Positions 8,906 through 17,532 are shown, numbered from the stretch's first letter. The stretch: DNA of 64,000 bases from Tianweitania sediminis (GCF_017813335.1 NZ_JAGIYY010000005.1:153066-217065), one strand, 5' to 3'. Notes: generated by a model from the sequence alone, not told the origin. A program made the numbers and translations.

Positions 8906-9697
8906 CTAGCGCGAAGGCGGCAGGTGCAAGGCTGCCACGAAGCCATCGTCCTTTTCCCTTGGCGCGGGGTAGCGCAGAAGAACCTCAGGGTCGTGCCCCG
9001 GCACGATCCGAGACGCTTCGCCTCCGATCTCCCGCAGGCGCCTGAACCCCGTCACCATCGCGCCGAGGCTGTCAACAATGCCGAACAGCCGATCCTCTTC
9101 GAAGCTTTCATAATAATGGGCAGCGTCAGAGGCGACCACGACCGGTCCACGGGCCGTTGCCACCCGAACGAACTGCAGCCCGCGTGAATGACCACCGACC
9201 TTGAACAGCTCGATCCCGGGCATCGGGCTGGCATCACCGTTGTGGAAGATGACCCGTTCGCCATAGACCGCTCGAACCATCTCCACGACGTCTTCGACTT
9301 CGAACGGCGCGCGAAGGGCTGGATGGCCCATGTCGCGCCCCGTGGCGAACGCCATCTCGTCGTCCTGGATGTGAAAGCGCGCGTTGGGAAACAAGGAGAA
9401 GTTTCCGGCATGATCGTAATGCAGATGCGTGACGATGACGTTTCGGACCTTGGTCGGATCGACGTCGATCCTCGCGAAGAGCTGGGTCGGATGTTCGAGG
9501 AAGACCCGTCCCCGCTTGGCGGCTGTCTCAGGCGTGAAGCCGGTATCGATCACAACCGCCTCGCCATCATCCCGAACGGCGACCCAGATGTAATAGGCCA
9601 TGTCGATATGGCCGTCATGGGGATCGGCGGTGAGAAACACGTCGGACCGCTTCCGGCCCGTCAGTTCGGCATACTTCAAAGCGTAAAGGCGGAACAT
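8906..9697 (-). CDS. Metallo-beta-lactamase fold lactonase (N-acyl homoserine lactonase family)
   Basis: A 263-aa metallo-hydrolase with the full dinuclear zinc set: HLHYDH, the His of GGHSRG, the Asp of ASDAAHYY and the His of VPGHDPEV. Length and layout match AttM/BlcC/AiiA-type lactonases, which open homoserine lactones or gamma-butyrolactone. No signal peptide, so cytoplasmic. It is the only gene on the minus strand in the first 14 kb and lies between genes of the plus-strand catabolic island. A lactone intermediate of that pathway is as likely a substrate as a quorum signal. Start at 9697; no strong alternative was seen. Confidence 0.87.
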   Translation of the reverse strand: MFRLYALKYAELTGRKRSDVFLTADPHDGHIDMAYYIWVAVRDDGEAVVIDTGFTPETAAKRGRVFLEHPTQLFARIDVDPTKVRNVIVTHLHYDHAGNFSLFPNARFHIQDDEMAFATGRDMGHPALRAPFEVEDVVEMVRAVYGERVIFHNGDASPMPGIELFKVGGHSRGLQFVRVATARGPVVVASDAAHYYESFEEDRLFGIVDSLGAMVTGFRRLREIGGEASRIVPGHDPEVLLRYPAPREKDDGFVAALHLPPSR

Positions 9698-10059
9698 GAC
9701 CCTGCATCTGGAAGGGGTAGTGTTTGAAGGGACGGGGTTTAACCGTTCTGCGGAAGATGTTGTTTGCCTGAGCGTGAGCAGTCAAGCCCGAACCGCTGGC
9801 GGCAGTCCTTGTTTATCGAAGACGAGAAAAGCGTGCTCCTTGGCACCAGGCTTGCATCGCGTTTGGCCAAAGAAGTGGGTGCACTCCATTTTTTCGAAAG
9901 TCATGTCGCCCATGCGGCCATCCTGTACACGGCGGCAACATCCGTCTGACCAAGCACGGACATGGCTGCGGTGAATGACCCGTCAAATAGCCGAGCGGCC
10001 GCCTTCTTCTGAAGGAATCCGGTGGCTTCATCTTGTGCTCTTGAGGAGTTGGAAGAACA
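9698..10059. other. Intergenic region between divergent genes
   Basis: 362 bp between the minus-strand lactonase start and the plus-strand dehydrogenase start. It carries a sigma-54-type promoter (listed separately) and a ribosome site GAGGAG/GGAAG just before 10060. Short open frames exist on both strands (for example 9764-9949 plus and 9901-10152 minus). They resemble no family I know, and I do not call them as genes. Confidence 0.6.
9841..9856 (+). promoter_or_regulatory. Sigma-54 (-24/-12) promoter before the fused 3-hydroxyacyl-CoA dehydrogenase
   Basis: The sequence reads TGGCACC-N4-TTGCA, matching 11 of 12 defined positions of the sigma-54 consensus TGGCACG-N4-TTGCW. It lies in the intergenic region, in the sense direction of the 10060 gene. 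This predicts a start about 12 bp downstream and a leader of roughly 190 nt. No clear enhancer dyad was found upstream. Confidence 0.6.
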
Positions 10060-11604
10060 ATGCCTGGCCTTAAAAAGAATGCTGTTGTCGCGGTCGTCGG
10101 GGCGGGCGCTATGGGCGCCGGTATCGCGCAAGTTGCCGCCCAGGCAGGGCATGAGGTGCTTTTGTTCGACGCCGCCGAAGGCGCGGCCACGAAGGGGCGG
10201 GCCTCGATACTGGCTGCGCTGGACCGGCTGGTCGAGAAGAGCCGCCTTTCATCCGTTGAGCGAGACGCGGTCGCATCCCGGCTGATCGTCGCGCAATCGG
10301 TCCACTCTCTTGCGCCCGCACAACTGGTGATCGAAGCCATCGTAGAGAAGCTCGATGTGAAGCGGCAGGTCTTCGCCGCCTTGGAGGAAATCGTCGGAGC
10401 TGACACCGTTCTCGCCACCAACACGTCGTCCCTTTCCGTAACCGCCATTGCGGCCGGTCTGCAGCATCCGAACCGAGTGGCGGGGCTGCACTTCTTCAAC
10501 CCTGCGCCTGTGATGAAGCTGGTGGAGATCGTCGCCGGCCTCGCTTCGGACAAGGGGGTGCTGGAGGTGCTGGAAGCCACGGCCCGCGACTGGGGCAAGG
10601 CGCCTGTCCATGTAACGTCCACGCCGGGCTTCATCGTCAATCGCGTGGCACGGCCGTTTTACGCGGAGGCACTTCGGCTTCTCGAGGAAGGAGCGACTGG
10701 CTGCGCCACCATCGATGCCATCATACGCGACACGGGTGGCTTCCGGATGGGGCCTTTCGAGTTGATGGATCTGATCGGCCACGACGTGAACGCGGCGGTC
10801 ACGCGCTCGGTGTTCGAGGCCTATTTCTATGATCCTCGATTCAGACCCTCCCTGGTTCAACAGGAACTCGTGTCGGCCGGCTGGCTTGGCCGAAAAAGCG
10901 GTCGCGGCTTTTATGACTACAGGGACCCTTCGTCCCGCGCGGAACCAGAGGACGCTTCCGCGTCGGCGTCCTGTGACAGCGTCACCGTCGAAGGAGATTT
11001 GGGCCCCGCAGAGCCGCTCGTGGACAGCTTGAAAGCGGCCGGTGTGAAGGTCACGCGCAAAGAAGGGTCGGCAGCTTCTATCACGAGCCAGGGTGTACGG
11101 CTTGCACTGACCGATGGACGCACGGCCACTGCTAGAGTTGCTGCAGGCGAGCCGGGCGACCTGGTTCTGTTCGATCTCGCTCTCGATTACCGGGTGTCCC
11201 CGCGCATGTGCATTGCGGTAGCGGACCAAGCATCGGGCGAATGCCTGCCTGCGGCAGTCGGATTGTTAAGGGCGGCCGGAAAAACAGTGAGCGTTGTGGA
11301 CGACGTTCCCGGCTTGGTGGTTTTTCGGACCCTCGCGATGCTGGTCAACGAGGCGGCCGAGGCTGTTCTTCAGGGCGTGGCATCAGCTGATGACATCGAC
11401 AAGGCGATGACATTGGGCGTGAACTACCCACGCGGACCGCTTTCCTGGGGAGATGCTGTGGGTCCGAGCCGCATCCTCGCTGGCCTGGGCGCGCTGCAGT
11501 CCGCCTACGGAGACGATCGCTATCGCGCCTCCCAGTGGCTGCGCCGACGTGCGCAGTCTGGTCGTGCCCTTATTGAAGCGAAGCAGGATCGGTCTCGTTC
11601 ATGA
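10060..11604 (+). CDS. 3-hydroxyacyl-CoA dehydrogenase, long (two-module) form
   Basis: 514 aa: Rossmann fold with GAGAMGAGIAQVAAQAGH, then ATNTSSLSVT and the catalytic stretch HFFNPAPVMKLVEI. A first helical domain ends at GRKSGRGFYDY (about 290), followed by a degenerate middle part and a second helical domain (PGLVVFRTLAMLVNEAAE). This is the architecture of PaaH/PaaC-type 3-hydroxyadipyl-CoA or 3-hydroxybutyryl-CoA dehydrogenases. It has the canonical residues where the split paralogue at 470-1990 departs from them. A sigma-54-type promoter lies about 200 bp upstream. Start ATG 10060 has GGAGTTGGAAG before it. Confidence 0.93.
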   Translation: MPGLKKNAVVAVVGAGAMGAGIAQVAAQAGHEVLLFDAAEGAATKGRASILAALDRLVEKSRLSSVERDAVASRLIVAQSVHSLAPAQLVIEAIVEKLDVKRQVFAALEEIVGADTVLATNTSSLSVTAIAAGLQHPNRVAGLHFFNPAPVMKLVEIVAGLASDKGVLEVLEATARDWGKAPVHVTSTPGFIVNRVARPFYAEALRLLEEGATGCATIDAIIRDTGGFRMGPFELMDLIGHDVNAAVTRSVFEAYFYDPRFRPSLVQQELVSAGWLGRKSGRGFYDYRDPSSRAEPEDASASASCDSVTVEGDLGPAEPLVDSLKAAGVKVTRKEGSAASITSQGVRLALTDGRTATARVAAGEPGDLVLFDLALDYRVSPRMCIAVADQASGECLPAAVGLLRAAGKTVSVVDDVPGLVVFRTLAMLVNEAAEAVLQGVASADDIDKAMTLGVNYPRGPLSWGDAVGPSRILAGLGALQSAYGDDRYRASQWLRRRAQSGRALIEAKQDRSRS

Positions 11605-11641
11605 GATCGGGCGCCTTGCACGCCCTGCTATCGCGTCATCC

Positions 11642-12532
11642 ATGGTCATGAACAGCAGGCTCTCATCGCTCCTCTCGCTGACGCTGCCGGTCGTCGTGAT
11701 CTGGGGACTGAATTTCGCAGTTATCCGTGTCGGGGTGGCCCATGTTGGGCCGTTCACGCTGGCTGCGCTGCGATTTGCGACAGCGTCGTTGCCGTTGCTT
11801 TGGTTCGTTGAGCGGCCCCCGGTGCCGCTCCCATTCCTGCTCAGCTACGGCCTTCTGTTCGGCGTCGCCCAATTCACCTTTCTGTTTATCGGGATGACGT
11901 GGGGCTTAGCGTCCGGCATCGCATCTCTGTTGCTCCAGTTGCAGGCCGTCTTCACGCCGTTGCTCGCTTTGCTTCTGCTTAAAGAGAACTTCACGCGTTA
12001 CACAGCCAGCGCCTTGGGGCTGAGCCTCGCTGGGCTTGCGGTCATCATCTCCAGTGCCGAAGGCGATCACGGTGGTATCGCGGCGGTTCTTCTGGGCGTC
12101 AGCGCCGCCCTGTGCTGGGCTATGTCCAACGTGGTTGTTCGCTTCGGTGTGCGGAAAGGCTATTCTTACAAGCCGCTTTCGCTGGTGGTGTGGGCGAGCT
12201 TTGTTGCTGTTGGCCCTTTTGTTGTTCTTGCTTGGGCGTCGGGGGAGGATCCCGGCCTATCGTGGGAAGCCAGCGGTTCGGCTGTTCTGGCAGGGCTCTA
12301 TCTCGGTATTCTGGGCACCATCGTTGCCTATGTCTTGTGGGTGCGAGCCTTGTCCTTGTTCGACGCCGGAACTGTTGCGCCATTCTCATTGCTGATCCCG
12401 ATCCTGGGCTTGGCCGCGGGGGCTCTCATCTTTGGCGAAAGGCTTACAACATCTGAAATCGCTGGCAGCCTGATGATCGTTGCGGGCGTGATCATTCACA
12501 TTGCTGGCACGACACGATCTCGATCACTCTGA
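11642..12532 (+). CDS. EamA/DMT-family transporter
   Basis: Inner-membrane drug/metabolite transporter of about 296 aa, ten hydrophobic segments in two EamA repeats. The first contains LPVVVIWGLNFAVIRVG and the second starts near ALCWAMSNVVVRFG. It resembles the O-acetylserine/cysteine exporter EamA of enterobacteria, but DMT substrates are hard to predict. Start chosen at ATG 11642 (or ATG 11648), 37 bp after the dehydrogenase stop, because the longer frame from 11453 lies inside the upstream gene. It may export a by-product of the catabolic island. Confidence 0.85.
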   Translation: MVMNSRLSSLLSLTLPVVVIWGLNFAVIRVGVAHVGPFTLAALRFATASLPLLWFVERPPVPLPFLLSYGLLFGVAQFTFLFIGMTWGLASGIASLLLQLQAVFTPLLALLLLKENFTRYTASALGLSLAGLAVIISSAEGDHGGIAAVLLGVSAALCWAMSNVVVRFGVRKGYSYKPLSLVVWASFVAVGPFVVLAWASGEDPGLSWEASGSAVLAGLYLGILGTIVAYVLWVRALSLFDAGTVAPFSLLIPILGLAAGALIFGERLTTSEIAGSLMIVAGVIIHIAGTTRSRSL

Positions 12533-12648
12533 ATGGGCTGACCGTGCGCCAGACAGCTCAACGCGATTGTGTCGGTATTGAGGACAGGCTGAAGGCGAGC
12601 AAATGCTTGCATTGGCCAAGTTTCTGGGCCTCGTTGCGCTCCAAGAAG

Positions 12649-12664
12649 TGGCACGAGGCTTGCA
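12649..12664 (+). promoter_or_regulatory. Sigma-54 (-24/-12) promoter before the binding-protein gene
   Basis: TGGCACG-N4-TTGCA is an exact match to all 12 defined positions of the sigma-54 consensus. It lies 44 bp upstream of ATG 12708 and predicts a leader of roughly 30 nt. An imperfect dyad with 7-nt arms (12600-12615) and a half-site GGACAGGCTG lie upstream, but neither is a convincing enhancer. Confidence 0.75.
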
Positions 12665-12707
12665 GAGCGTCACATGTTGCGACGACCGCATCAAACGGGA
12701 GGTTATC

Positions 12708-13928
12708 ATGATGAAAAAAACTCTAACAACGATGGCGCTGGCGGCCTGCGTGAGCCTTTCCGCTCTCACCGCATCAAGTGCTCAGACCGTGTCAGGCGAT
12801 GAGGTCACGATCGGTGCGATCGTCGATATGTCTGGCGTCTACTCGGCAAATGGCGGCCAGGGAGCCGTGGTCGGCGCGCAGATGGCGATCGATGACTTCG
12901 GCGGCACGGTGCTTGGCAAGCCGATCCGGCTCCTGTCTTCCAACTACCAGAACAAGGTGGACGTCACGAACACCATCGTGCGCAGTTGGATCGACAACGA
13001 CAATGTCGACATGGTGATCGAGTCGACCGACTCTGCGTCGGCGCTCGCCATCCAGGCGCTCGGAAAGGATCGCAATCGTCTCACCATCGCGGCAGGTTCT
13101 GCCACCACGGCCTTGACCAACGACGCCTGTACGCCGCTTGGCATCCACTACGTGTATGATACCTATGCCTTGGCAAATGGCACCGGCAACGCGATCCTGC
13201 GTGAAGGTGGCGACAGCTGGTACTTCGTCACGGCAGATTACGCCTTCGGTCACTCGCTGGAGCGTGACACAGGCAACGCGGTCACCCAAGGAGGTGGGAC
13301 CATCCTTGGTGCTGCGCGGCATCCGCTCGGGACTGCTGACTTTTCGTCCTTCCTGCTTCAGGCACAGTCTTCCGGTTCGAAAGTCGTTGGTCTGGCCAAC
13401 GCAGGCGCCGATTTCTCCAACGCCGTAAAACAGGCCGCCGAGTTCGGTATTGTTCAAGCCGGTCAGCAAATCGCCGGCATGCTCGTCTTCCTGACGGATA
13501 TCAAAGCGCTGGGTCTTGAAACCGCGCAGGGGCTGACGTTCACGACCGGTTTTTACTGGGATCTTAACGACGAAACGCGGGCATTCGCCGAGCGCTTCTT
13601 TGAACGTCACAATGCGATGCCCACGATGATTCAGGCGGGCTTCTATTCGGCCGTAACGCACTATCTCAAGGGCGTCGAGGCAACCGGCACGGACGATTCT
13701 GCAACCGTCCGCAAGTGGATGGGCGAAAACAAGATCAACGACTTCTTCGCTAAGGATGGCTACATCCGCGAGGATGGCCGCATGATTCACACCATGTATC
13801 TTGCAAAGGTGAAAGCGCCCGAGGAATCCAAGCGTGATTGGGACTTCGCCACCATTCTTTCCGAGATTCCGGGTGAGGACGCCTATTTGAAGCCGGAAAA
13901 CAGCACCTGCAGCTTGTTGAAGAAGTAA
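12708..13928 (+). CDS. ABC transporter substrate-binding protein, type 1 periplasmic fold (LivJ/LivK-like)
   Basis: Periplasmic receptor of about 406 aa. A signal peptide (MMKKTLTTMALAACVSLSAL, cleavage probably after SSAQ or ASSA) precedes a mature domain starting VTIGAIVDMSGVYS, typical of the leucine-binding superfamily. GGGAGG lies 5 bp before ATG 12708 and 8 bp before ATG 12711; either could be used. It is the only receptor near the receptor-less ABC core at 4125-7508, so I pair them. It appears to have its own sigma-54 promoter, which would allow the receptor to be made in excess over the membrane parts. Confidence 0.92.
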   Translation: MMKKTLTTMALAACVSLSALTASSAQTVSGDEVTIGAIVDMSGVYSANGGQGAVVGAQMAIDDFGGTVLGKPIRLLSSNYQNKVDVTNTIVRSWIDNDNVDMVIESTDSASALAIQALGKDRNRLTIAAGSATTALTNDACTPLGIHYVYDTYALANGTGNAILREGGDSWYFVTADYAFGHSLERDTGNAVTQGGGTILGAARHPLGTADFSSFLLQAQSSGSKVVGLANAGADFSNAVKQAAEFGIVQAGQQIAGMLVFLTDIKALGLETAQGLTFTTGFYWDLNDETRAFAERFFERHNAMPTMIQAGFYSAVTHYLKGVEATGTDDSATVRKWMGENKINDFFAKDGYIREDGRMIHTMYLAKVKAPEESKRDWDFATILSEIPGEDAYLKPENSTCSLLKK

Positions 13929-14133
13929 GGGATTGGGCGAGGTCGCGCTCTGTGGGGTGCGACTTCGCTGTTCCCGGTGCGTGTCGGCGCTCGGGCTTCT
14001 CAAAACTGCGTTGACGAACGGGGCGCTGCAACCTTTTGGAGCCGGCAAGGCTCGCCACCGCCAAGCCGGCTAGGTCACAAACGAATCGTGTGACTGCGGC
14101 TGCCGGCCAGAGGCTGGCTGCAAGCCGATGCAG
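13929..14133. other. Convergent intergenic region with nested dyads
   Basis: 205 bp between the stop of the binding protein (+) and the stop of the diguanylate cyclase (-). It holds a GTCACA-N9-TGTGAC dyad (14074-14094) and AGCCGGC...GCCGGCT arms (14038-14072). A GCCAG-N3-CTGGC hairpin follows. None has a good T-tract, so a bidirectional terminator is possible but not shown. Confidence 0.35.
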
Positions 14134-15459
14134 TCAGGCGACGTTGTACAAGGCGTTCCGGCTGTCCAGGGCGGGGATCCACAGCCGGACCTGGTTGCGA
14201 CCGGTTCGCTTCGCGTCATAAAGCGCAACGTCGGCCCGCTTCTGGAGGACGTTGTCGGGAAGCGTGGTCGATCCGACGGCAACTCCGATGCTGATCGTGA
14301 CCACTGGCGTCACGCGAGACAGGGGATTGGGATGCGCGGCCGCTGCTACGGCGGCTCGTATTCTTTCCGCAACCGCCATCGCGTCGGCTTCTGTGACCCC
14401 GGGCAGAAGGACCAGAAACTCTTCGCCGCCAAAGCGGGCAACGCAGTCCAATTCGGAGCGGGTGAAATTTGTCAGGATGCGCGCAACATCGACGAGGCAT
14501 CTGTCGCCATCCAGATGTCCCAGATGATCGTTCAACGCCTTGAAATCATCGATGTCGCACATGAGGATCGCGACTGTGCCGCCCGCTTGGCGCAGGTCTT
14601 CCAAGCGTTCCCGTAAAAGGTGGCGGTTTGCCACGCCCGTCAACCCGTCGATCTTGGACAGCTGCTCCAGACGGCGATTGGAACGCGCGAGGTCGGACAG
14701 ACGCTGCCGATCGCGCAATTCTAGGAGAAAGGCCTTATAGGCGAGCTTGTTCATGGTCCTTCGGCCAAGCACGGTCGCTGCCATGCCGCTGCCGAAGAAA
14801 AGCACGCCGAACAAGATCATTCCGACGCTCTCGGTGCTGAAGGCGATCTGGGTTGCAAAGAAGAGCGAAACGGCGAATGCGGCGATGGCCACCGTCTGCC
14901 GGAACGGGATGCTGAAGATGACAACGCCGGTGATCGCAACCGACAACATTACGTGGAGGTAGCGGTTGAGCAGCGGTCCGCCCGCCGCCACGCCCATCCA
15001 GCAGACGCAAAGGAGTATAACGGCCATTCCACCCAGCAGGGCTGAGCCTAGGGCGCGGTCCGGACGCCTCTTTTTCCAGATTTGCCGCACGCCCAGAGCG
15101 GCAGGGATGATCACGAGGCTTGGTGCCGTGATCGCAAGTGCGGTGTCGCGCGACAGCAGGAAAAAGCTGAGAGCCAGCAGAAGGAGATCAAGGAGGATCA
15201 CGAAAACCATCCACGACCGGATGATGCTCGCTGCGCTTCGCCAACTGCGCTGCTCGAACGCTCTTCTTATCTCGCCCTTCAAGTGGATGTCGCGCGTGCG
15301 GCCGGACAGAAGCTGCTCCACCTGCGCCATGACAACCGGATTGCTGAGGAAGCGCTCCAGCAACTGCTGGCTGGAAGAGGTCACGGACGTCTTCTGTCCG
15401 TCATGCGATGGTGAAGACTGCGGCTTCCTGCCGATCTGCGCATCAACAAACCGCCACAT
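14134..15459 (-). CDS. Membrane-bound GGDEF diguanylate cyclase
   Basis: 441 aa. The N-terminal third is soluble, followed by about six hydrophobic segments (roughly residues 75-210), then a GGDEF domain. The active loop reads FGGEEFLVLLPG, with the metal Asp in MCDIDDFKALNDH, so c-di-GMP synthesis is likely. The inhibitory I-site position, normally RxxD five residues before GGEEF, reads SELD, so classical product inhibition is probably lost. It stands alone between convergent and tandem neighbours. The signal it senses is unknown. Confidence 0.9.
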   Translation of the reverse strand: MWRFVDAQIGRKPQSSPSHDGQKTSVTSSSQQLLERFLSNPVVMAQVEQLLSGRTRDIHLKGEIRRAFEQRSWRSAASIIRSWMVFVILLDLLLLALSFFLLSRDTALAITAPSLVIIPAALGVRQIWKKRRPDRALGSALLGGMAVILLCVCWMGVAAGGPLLNRYLHVMLSVAITGVVIFSIPFRQTVAIAAFAVSLFFATQIAFSTESVGMILFGVLFFGSGMAATVLGRRTMNKLAYKAFLLELRDRQRLSDLARSNRRLEQLSKIDGLTGVANRHLLRERLEDLRQAGGTVAILMCDIDDFKALNDHLGHLDGDRCLVDVARILTNFTRSELDCVARFGGEEFLVLLPGVTEADAMAVAERIRAAVAAAAHPNPLSRVTPVVTISIGVAVGSTTLPDNVLQKRADVALYDAKRTGRNQVRLWIPALDSRNALYNVA

Positions 15460-15668
15460 GGTCTCGCTCCGCTAAACGCTGCCATCACAACGGCAGGGTC
15501 GAGGCGCCTTTGCCCGTCCTTTTCCGGGCGGAGGTTAAAGCGTGAATCCTACCGATCGCTAAAGAACTGATTACCCCGCATGGGGAGCCGCTCGTCAGCT
15601 GCCAGCACATCGAACCCGCGGGCAGGGCGCCTTGGCCGTCTTGTCGACCAGCCGTGGCGAAGATGAGG

Positions 15669-15699
15669 CAGAAGAAACCGGCACCCTCAGGTGCCGGTT
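15669..15699 (-). terminator. Rho-independent terminator of the MFS carrier gene
   Basis: A perfect 10-bp stem (AACCGGCACC / GGTGCCGGTT, 15676-15699) with a CTCA loop. Read on the minus strand it is followed by TTTCTTCT. It begins 16 bp after the MFS stop codon. Confidence 0.8.
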
Positions 15700-15715
15700 C
15701 TTCGTGGCGACGGCG

Positions 15716-17365
15716 CTAGAACAATGCGGCCGTGCTTTTCAGAGTCACCCACACGCCCCAAAGGATCGGGATGCCTACGGCAAGCCAGGCCAGAAGGGCC
15801 CGGCCATCGAAGCTTCCCCGGCCGATGCCGAACGAGCCATGCGAACCCTGGTAGCCGGTAGCCGCTGTTTTCGCCTGAAGCGATGCGACTTCCTCGTCCG
15901 ACATGAACCACTTCTGGTCGAGCGGCTTCACCAGCATGTTGGCTATCAGGCCGATCACCAGCATTCCAGCCAAGATGTACATGGTGAAGTCATAGACCTG
16001 TTCGCGCGGTACGCCCGCCTGGAGCTGGAACTCGCGAATATAGTTCACCACAACCGGACCAAGGATGCCGGCGGTTGCCCAGGCCGTCAGCAGGCGACCG
16101 TGGATTGCGCCAACGAACTGCGTCCCGAAGATGTCCGCCAGGTAAGCCGGAATGGTCGCGAAGCCGCCGCCATACATCGACAGGATGATGCCGAAGATCA
16201 GGACGAACAGCACCTGATTGCCCATGCCTGCTGCGGTTGGCGCCAGCGCATAAAGAACAATGCCCAGGACAAAGAAGGTGAAGTAGGTATTCTTTCGTCC
16301 GATCTTGTCGGACAAGGACGCCCAGAAGAAGCGGCCGCCGATGTTGAACAACGAAAGCAGGCCGGCGAAGCCTGCTGCGATCGCCGCAATCCCGGCCTTC
16401 TGCTCGACGGACAACTCATTGAAGGTGAGGTCCGGCAAACCGATAAGGCGGCCGCCGAAGATCTCCTGCAGCATCGGCGAAGCCATGCCGATGACGCCGA
16501 TGCCCGCCGACACATTCATGCAAAGCACGATCCAGATCATCCAGAACTGCTTGGTCTTGTGGGCGTCACGCAGATGGACATGGCGCGTGGTGATCATGCT
16601 GGTGCTGGAGCCTGCAGGCGGACTCCATCCTTCCGGGCGCCAGCCCGCCGGGGGAATGCGATACCCGAACGCGCCGGACATCATGAACGCGAAGTAGATG
16701 ATCGCCATTACGACGAAGGTCTGCCAGACACCGACGGAATCCGGTGTCCGGAAGTAGCCCATCAGGAGATTGGCAAGTGGAGCGCCGATCATGGCGCCGC
16801 CGCCAAAGCCCATGATGGCCATGCCGGTCGCCATGCCGCGCCGGTCCGGGAACCACTTGATGAGGGTGGACACGGGCGAAATGTAGCCGAGGCCCAGACC
16901 GATGCCGCCAATCACGCCAGCACCCAGCCACATCACCCAGAGCTGATGCGTGTAGATGCCGAGCGCGGCGATCAGCATGCCGCCGCACCAGCAGACCGCC
17001 GATACAACGCCTGCCTTTCGTGGGCCGGATCGTTCCAGCCACCCGCCCCAGATTGCTGCCGAACAGCCGAGAAGCACGAAAAACAGCGTGTAGATCCAGC
17101 CAAGATCGGCAACGCGCCAGTTGCAGTTCGTGGAAAACAGAGCCGCTCCCAAACTTCCGCAGGCTTCGGCGCCGGTTGTGCCCAGCGCCTGGGATAGCGG
17201 CAGCCAGAACACGCTGAAGCCGTAGGCCATGCCGATGCAAAGATGAATGGCGAGAGCCGCCGGAGGCACGAGCCACCGGTTGAAGCCAGGTTTGGCGACG
17301 ATGCGTTCGCGGTCGAGAAGCCCGACCTGTCCCACGCCGCCTATGACGTCCGTTGCTGCTGACAT
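15716..17365 (-). CDS. OFA-family MFS transporter (oxalate/formate antiporter-like)
   Basis: About 549 aa with twelve predicted membrane helices plus two extra hydrophobic segments near the C-terminus. The OFA signature is recognisable in IHLCIGMAYGFSVFWLPLSQ, FPDRRGMATGMAIMGFGGGA and MNVSAGIGVIGMASPM. The family carries small mono- and dicarboxylates such as oxalate, formate and lactate; the actual substrate is not evident. ATG 17365 has GGGAGGAAC directly upstream and was chosen over the longer frame. Upstream lie a leader hairpin, a sigma-54 promoter and two regulator-site-like dyads. The adjacent kinase/regulator pair most likely controls it. Confidence 0.9.
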   Translation of the reverse strand: MSAATDVIGGVGQVGLLDRERIVAKPGFNRWLVPPAALAIHLCIGMAYGFSVFWLPLSQALGTTGAEACGSLGAALFSTNCNWRVADLGWIYTLFFVLLGCSAAIWGGWLERSGPRKAGVVSAVCWCGGMLIAALGIYTHQLWVMWLGAGVIGGIGLGLGYISPVSTLIKWFPDRRGMATGMAIMGFGGGAMIGAPLANLLMGYFRTPDSVGVWQTFVVMAIIYFAFMMSGAFGYRIPPAGWRPEGWSPPAGSSTSMITTRHVHLRDAHKTKQFWMIWIVLCMNVSAGIGVIGMASPMLQEIFGGRLIGLPDLTFNELSVEQKAGIAAIAAGFAGLLSLFNIGGRFFWASLSDKIGRKNTYFTFFVLGIVLYALAPTAAGMGNQVLFVLIFGIILSMYGGGFATIPAYLADIFGTQFVGAIHGRLLTAWATAGILGPVVVNYIREFQLQAGVPREQVYDFTMYILAGMLVIGLIANMLVKPLDQKWFMSDEEVASLQAKTAATGYQGSHGSFGIGRGSFDGRALLAWLAVGIPILWGVWVTLKSTAALF

Positions 17366-17379
17366 TAGTTCCTCCCAAA

Positions 17380-17398
17380 ACCCGGCGCGAGGCCGGGT
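17380..17398 (-). other. Leader hairpin in front of the MFS ribosome site
   Basis: ACCCGGC-N5-GCCGGGT forms a 7-bp perfect stem located between the predicted transcription start and the GGGAGG ribosome site of the MFS gene. There is no T-tract, so a role in mRNA stability or translation is more likely than termination. Confidence 0.5.
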
Positions 17399-17425
17399 GA
17401 TCTCCTCCAGATGCACGGTCTGTTA

Positions 17426-17441
17426 AGCAACCGGCATGCCA
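17426..17441 (-). promoter_or_regulatory. Sigma-54 (-24/-12) promoter of the MFS carrier gene
   Basis: On the minus strand the sequence is TGGCATG-N4-TTGCT, with invariant GG and GC ten bases apart and only the sixth position off consensus. It lies about 60 bp upstream of the MFS ATG. A sigma-54-dependent regulator is encoded next door, which makes this call strong. Confidence 0.8.
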
Positions 17442-17493
17442 AGCAAAGGAACTGCGGGATCGCTGGTTTCGATCAGCTGATAGAGGTTCTGGA

Positions 17494-17532
17494 TGGACAG
17501 TTTGTCCAACGGCGGCAGACAGATTGTCCGCC
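17494..17532 (-). promoter_or_regulatory. Twin enhancer dyads for the sigma-54 response regulator
   Basis: Two related inverted repeats. The first is TGGACA-N3-TGTCCA (17494-17508, perfect). The second is GGCAGACA-N3-TGTCCGCC (17514-17532, one mismatch). They share the core GACA-N3-TGTC, their centres are 22 bp apart (two helical turns), and they lie roughly 60-90 bp upstream of the -24 element. This is the classic arrangement of NtrC/DctD upstream activating sites. Confidence 0.7.

Noticed and set aside
9764..9949. Plus-strand open frame of about 61 codons between the lactonase and the dehydrogenase.
   Set aside because: No ribosome site, no recognisable family, and it runs across the sigma-54 promoter.
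9901..10152. Minus-strand open frame reading SFTAAMSVLGQTDVAAVYRM near its end.
   Set aside because: It overlaps the start of the strongly supported dehydrogenase gene and its promoter region, and matches no family I know.
12600..12615. Imperfect dyad (7-nt arms) as enhancer for the sigma-54 promoter at 12649.
   Set aside because: Only about 34 bp from the -24 element, too close for a typical enhancer, and not repeated at the other sigma-54 promoter.
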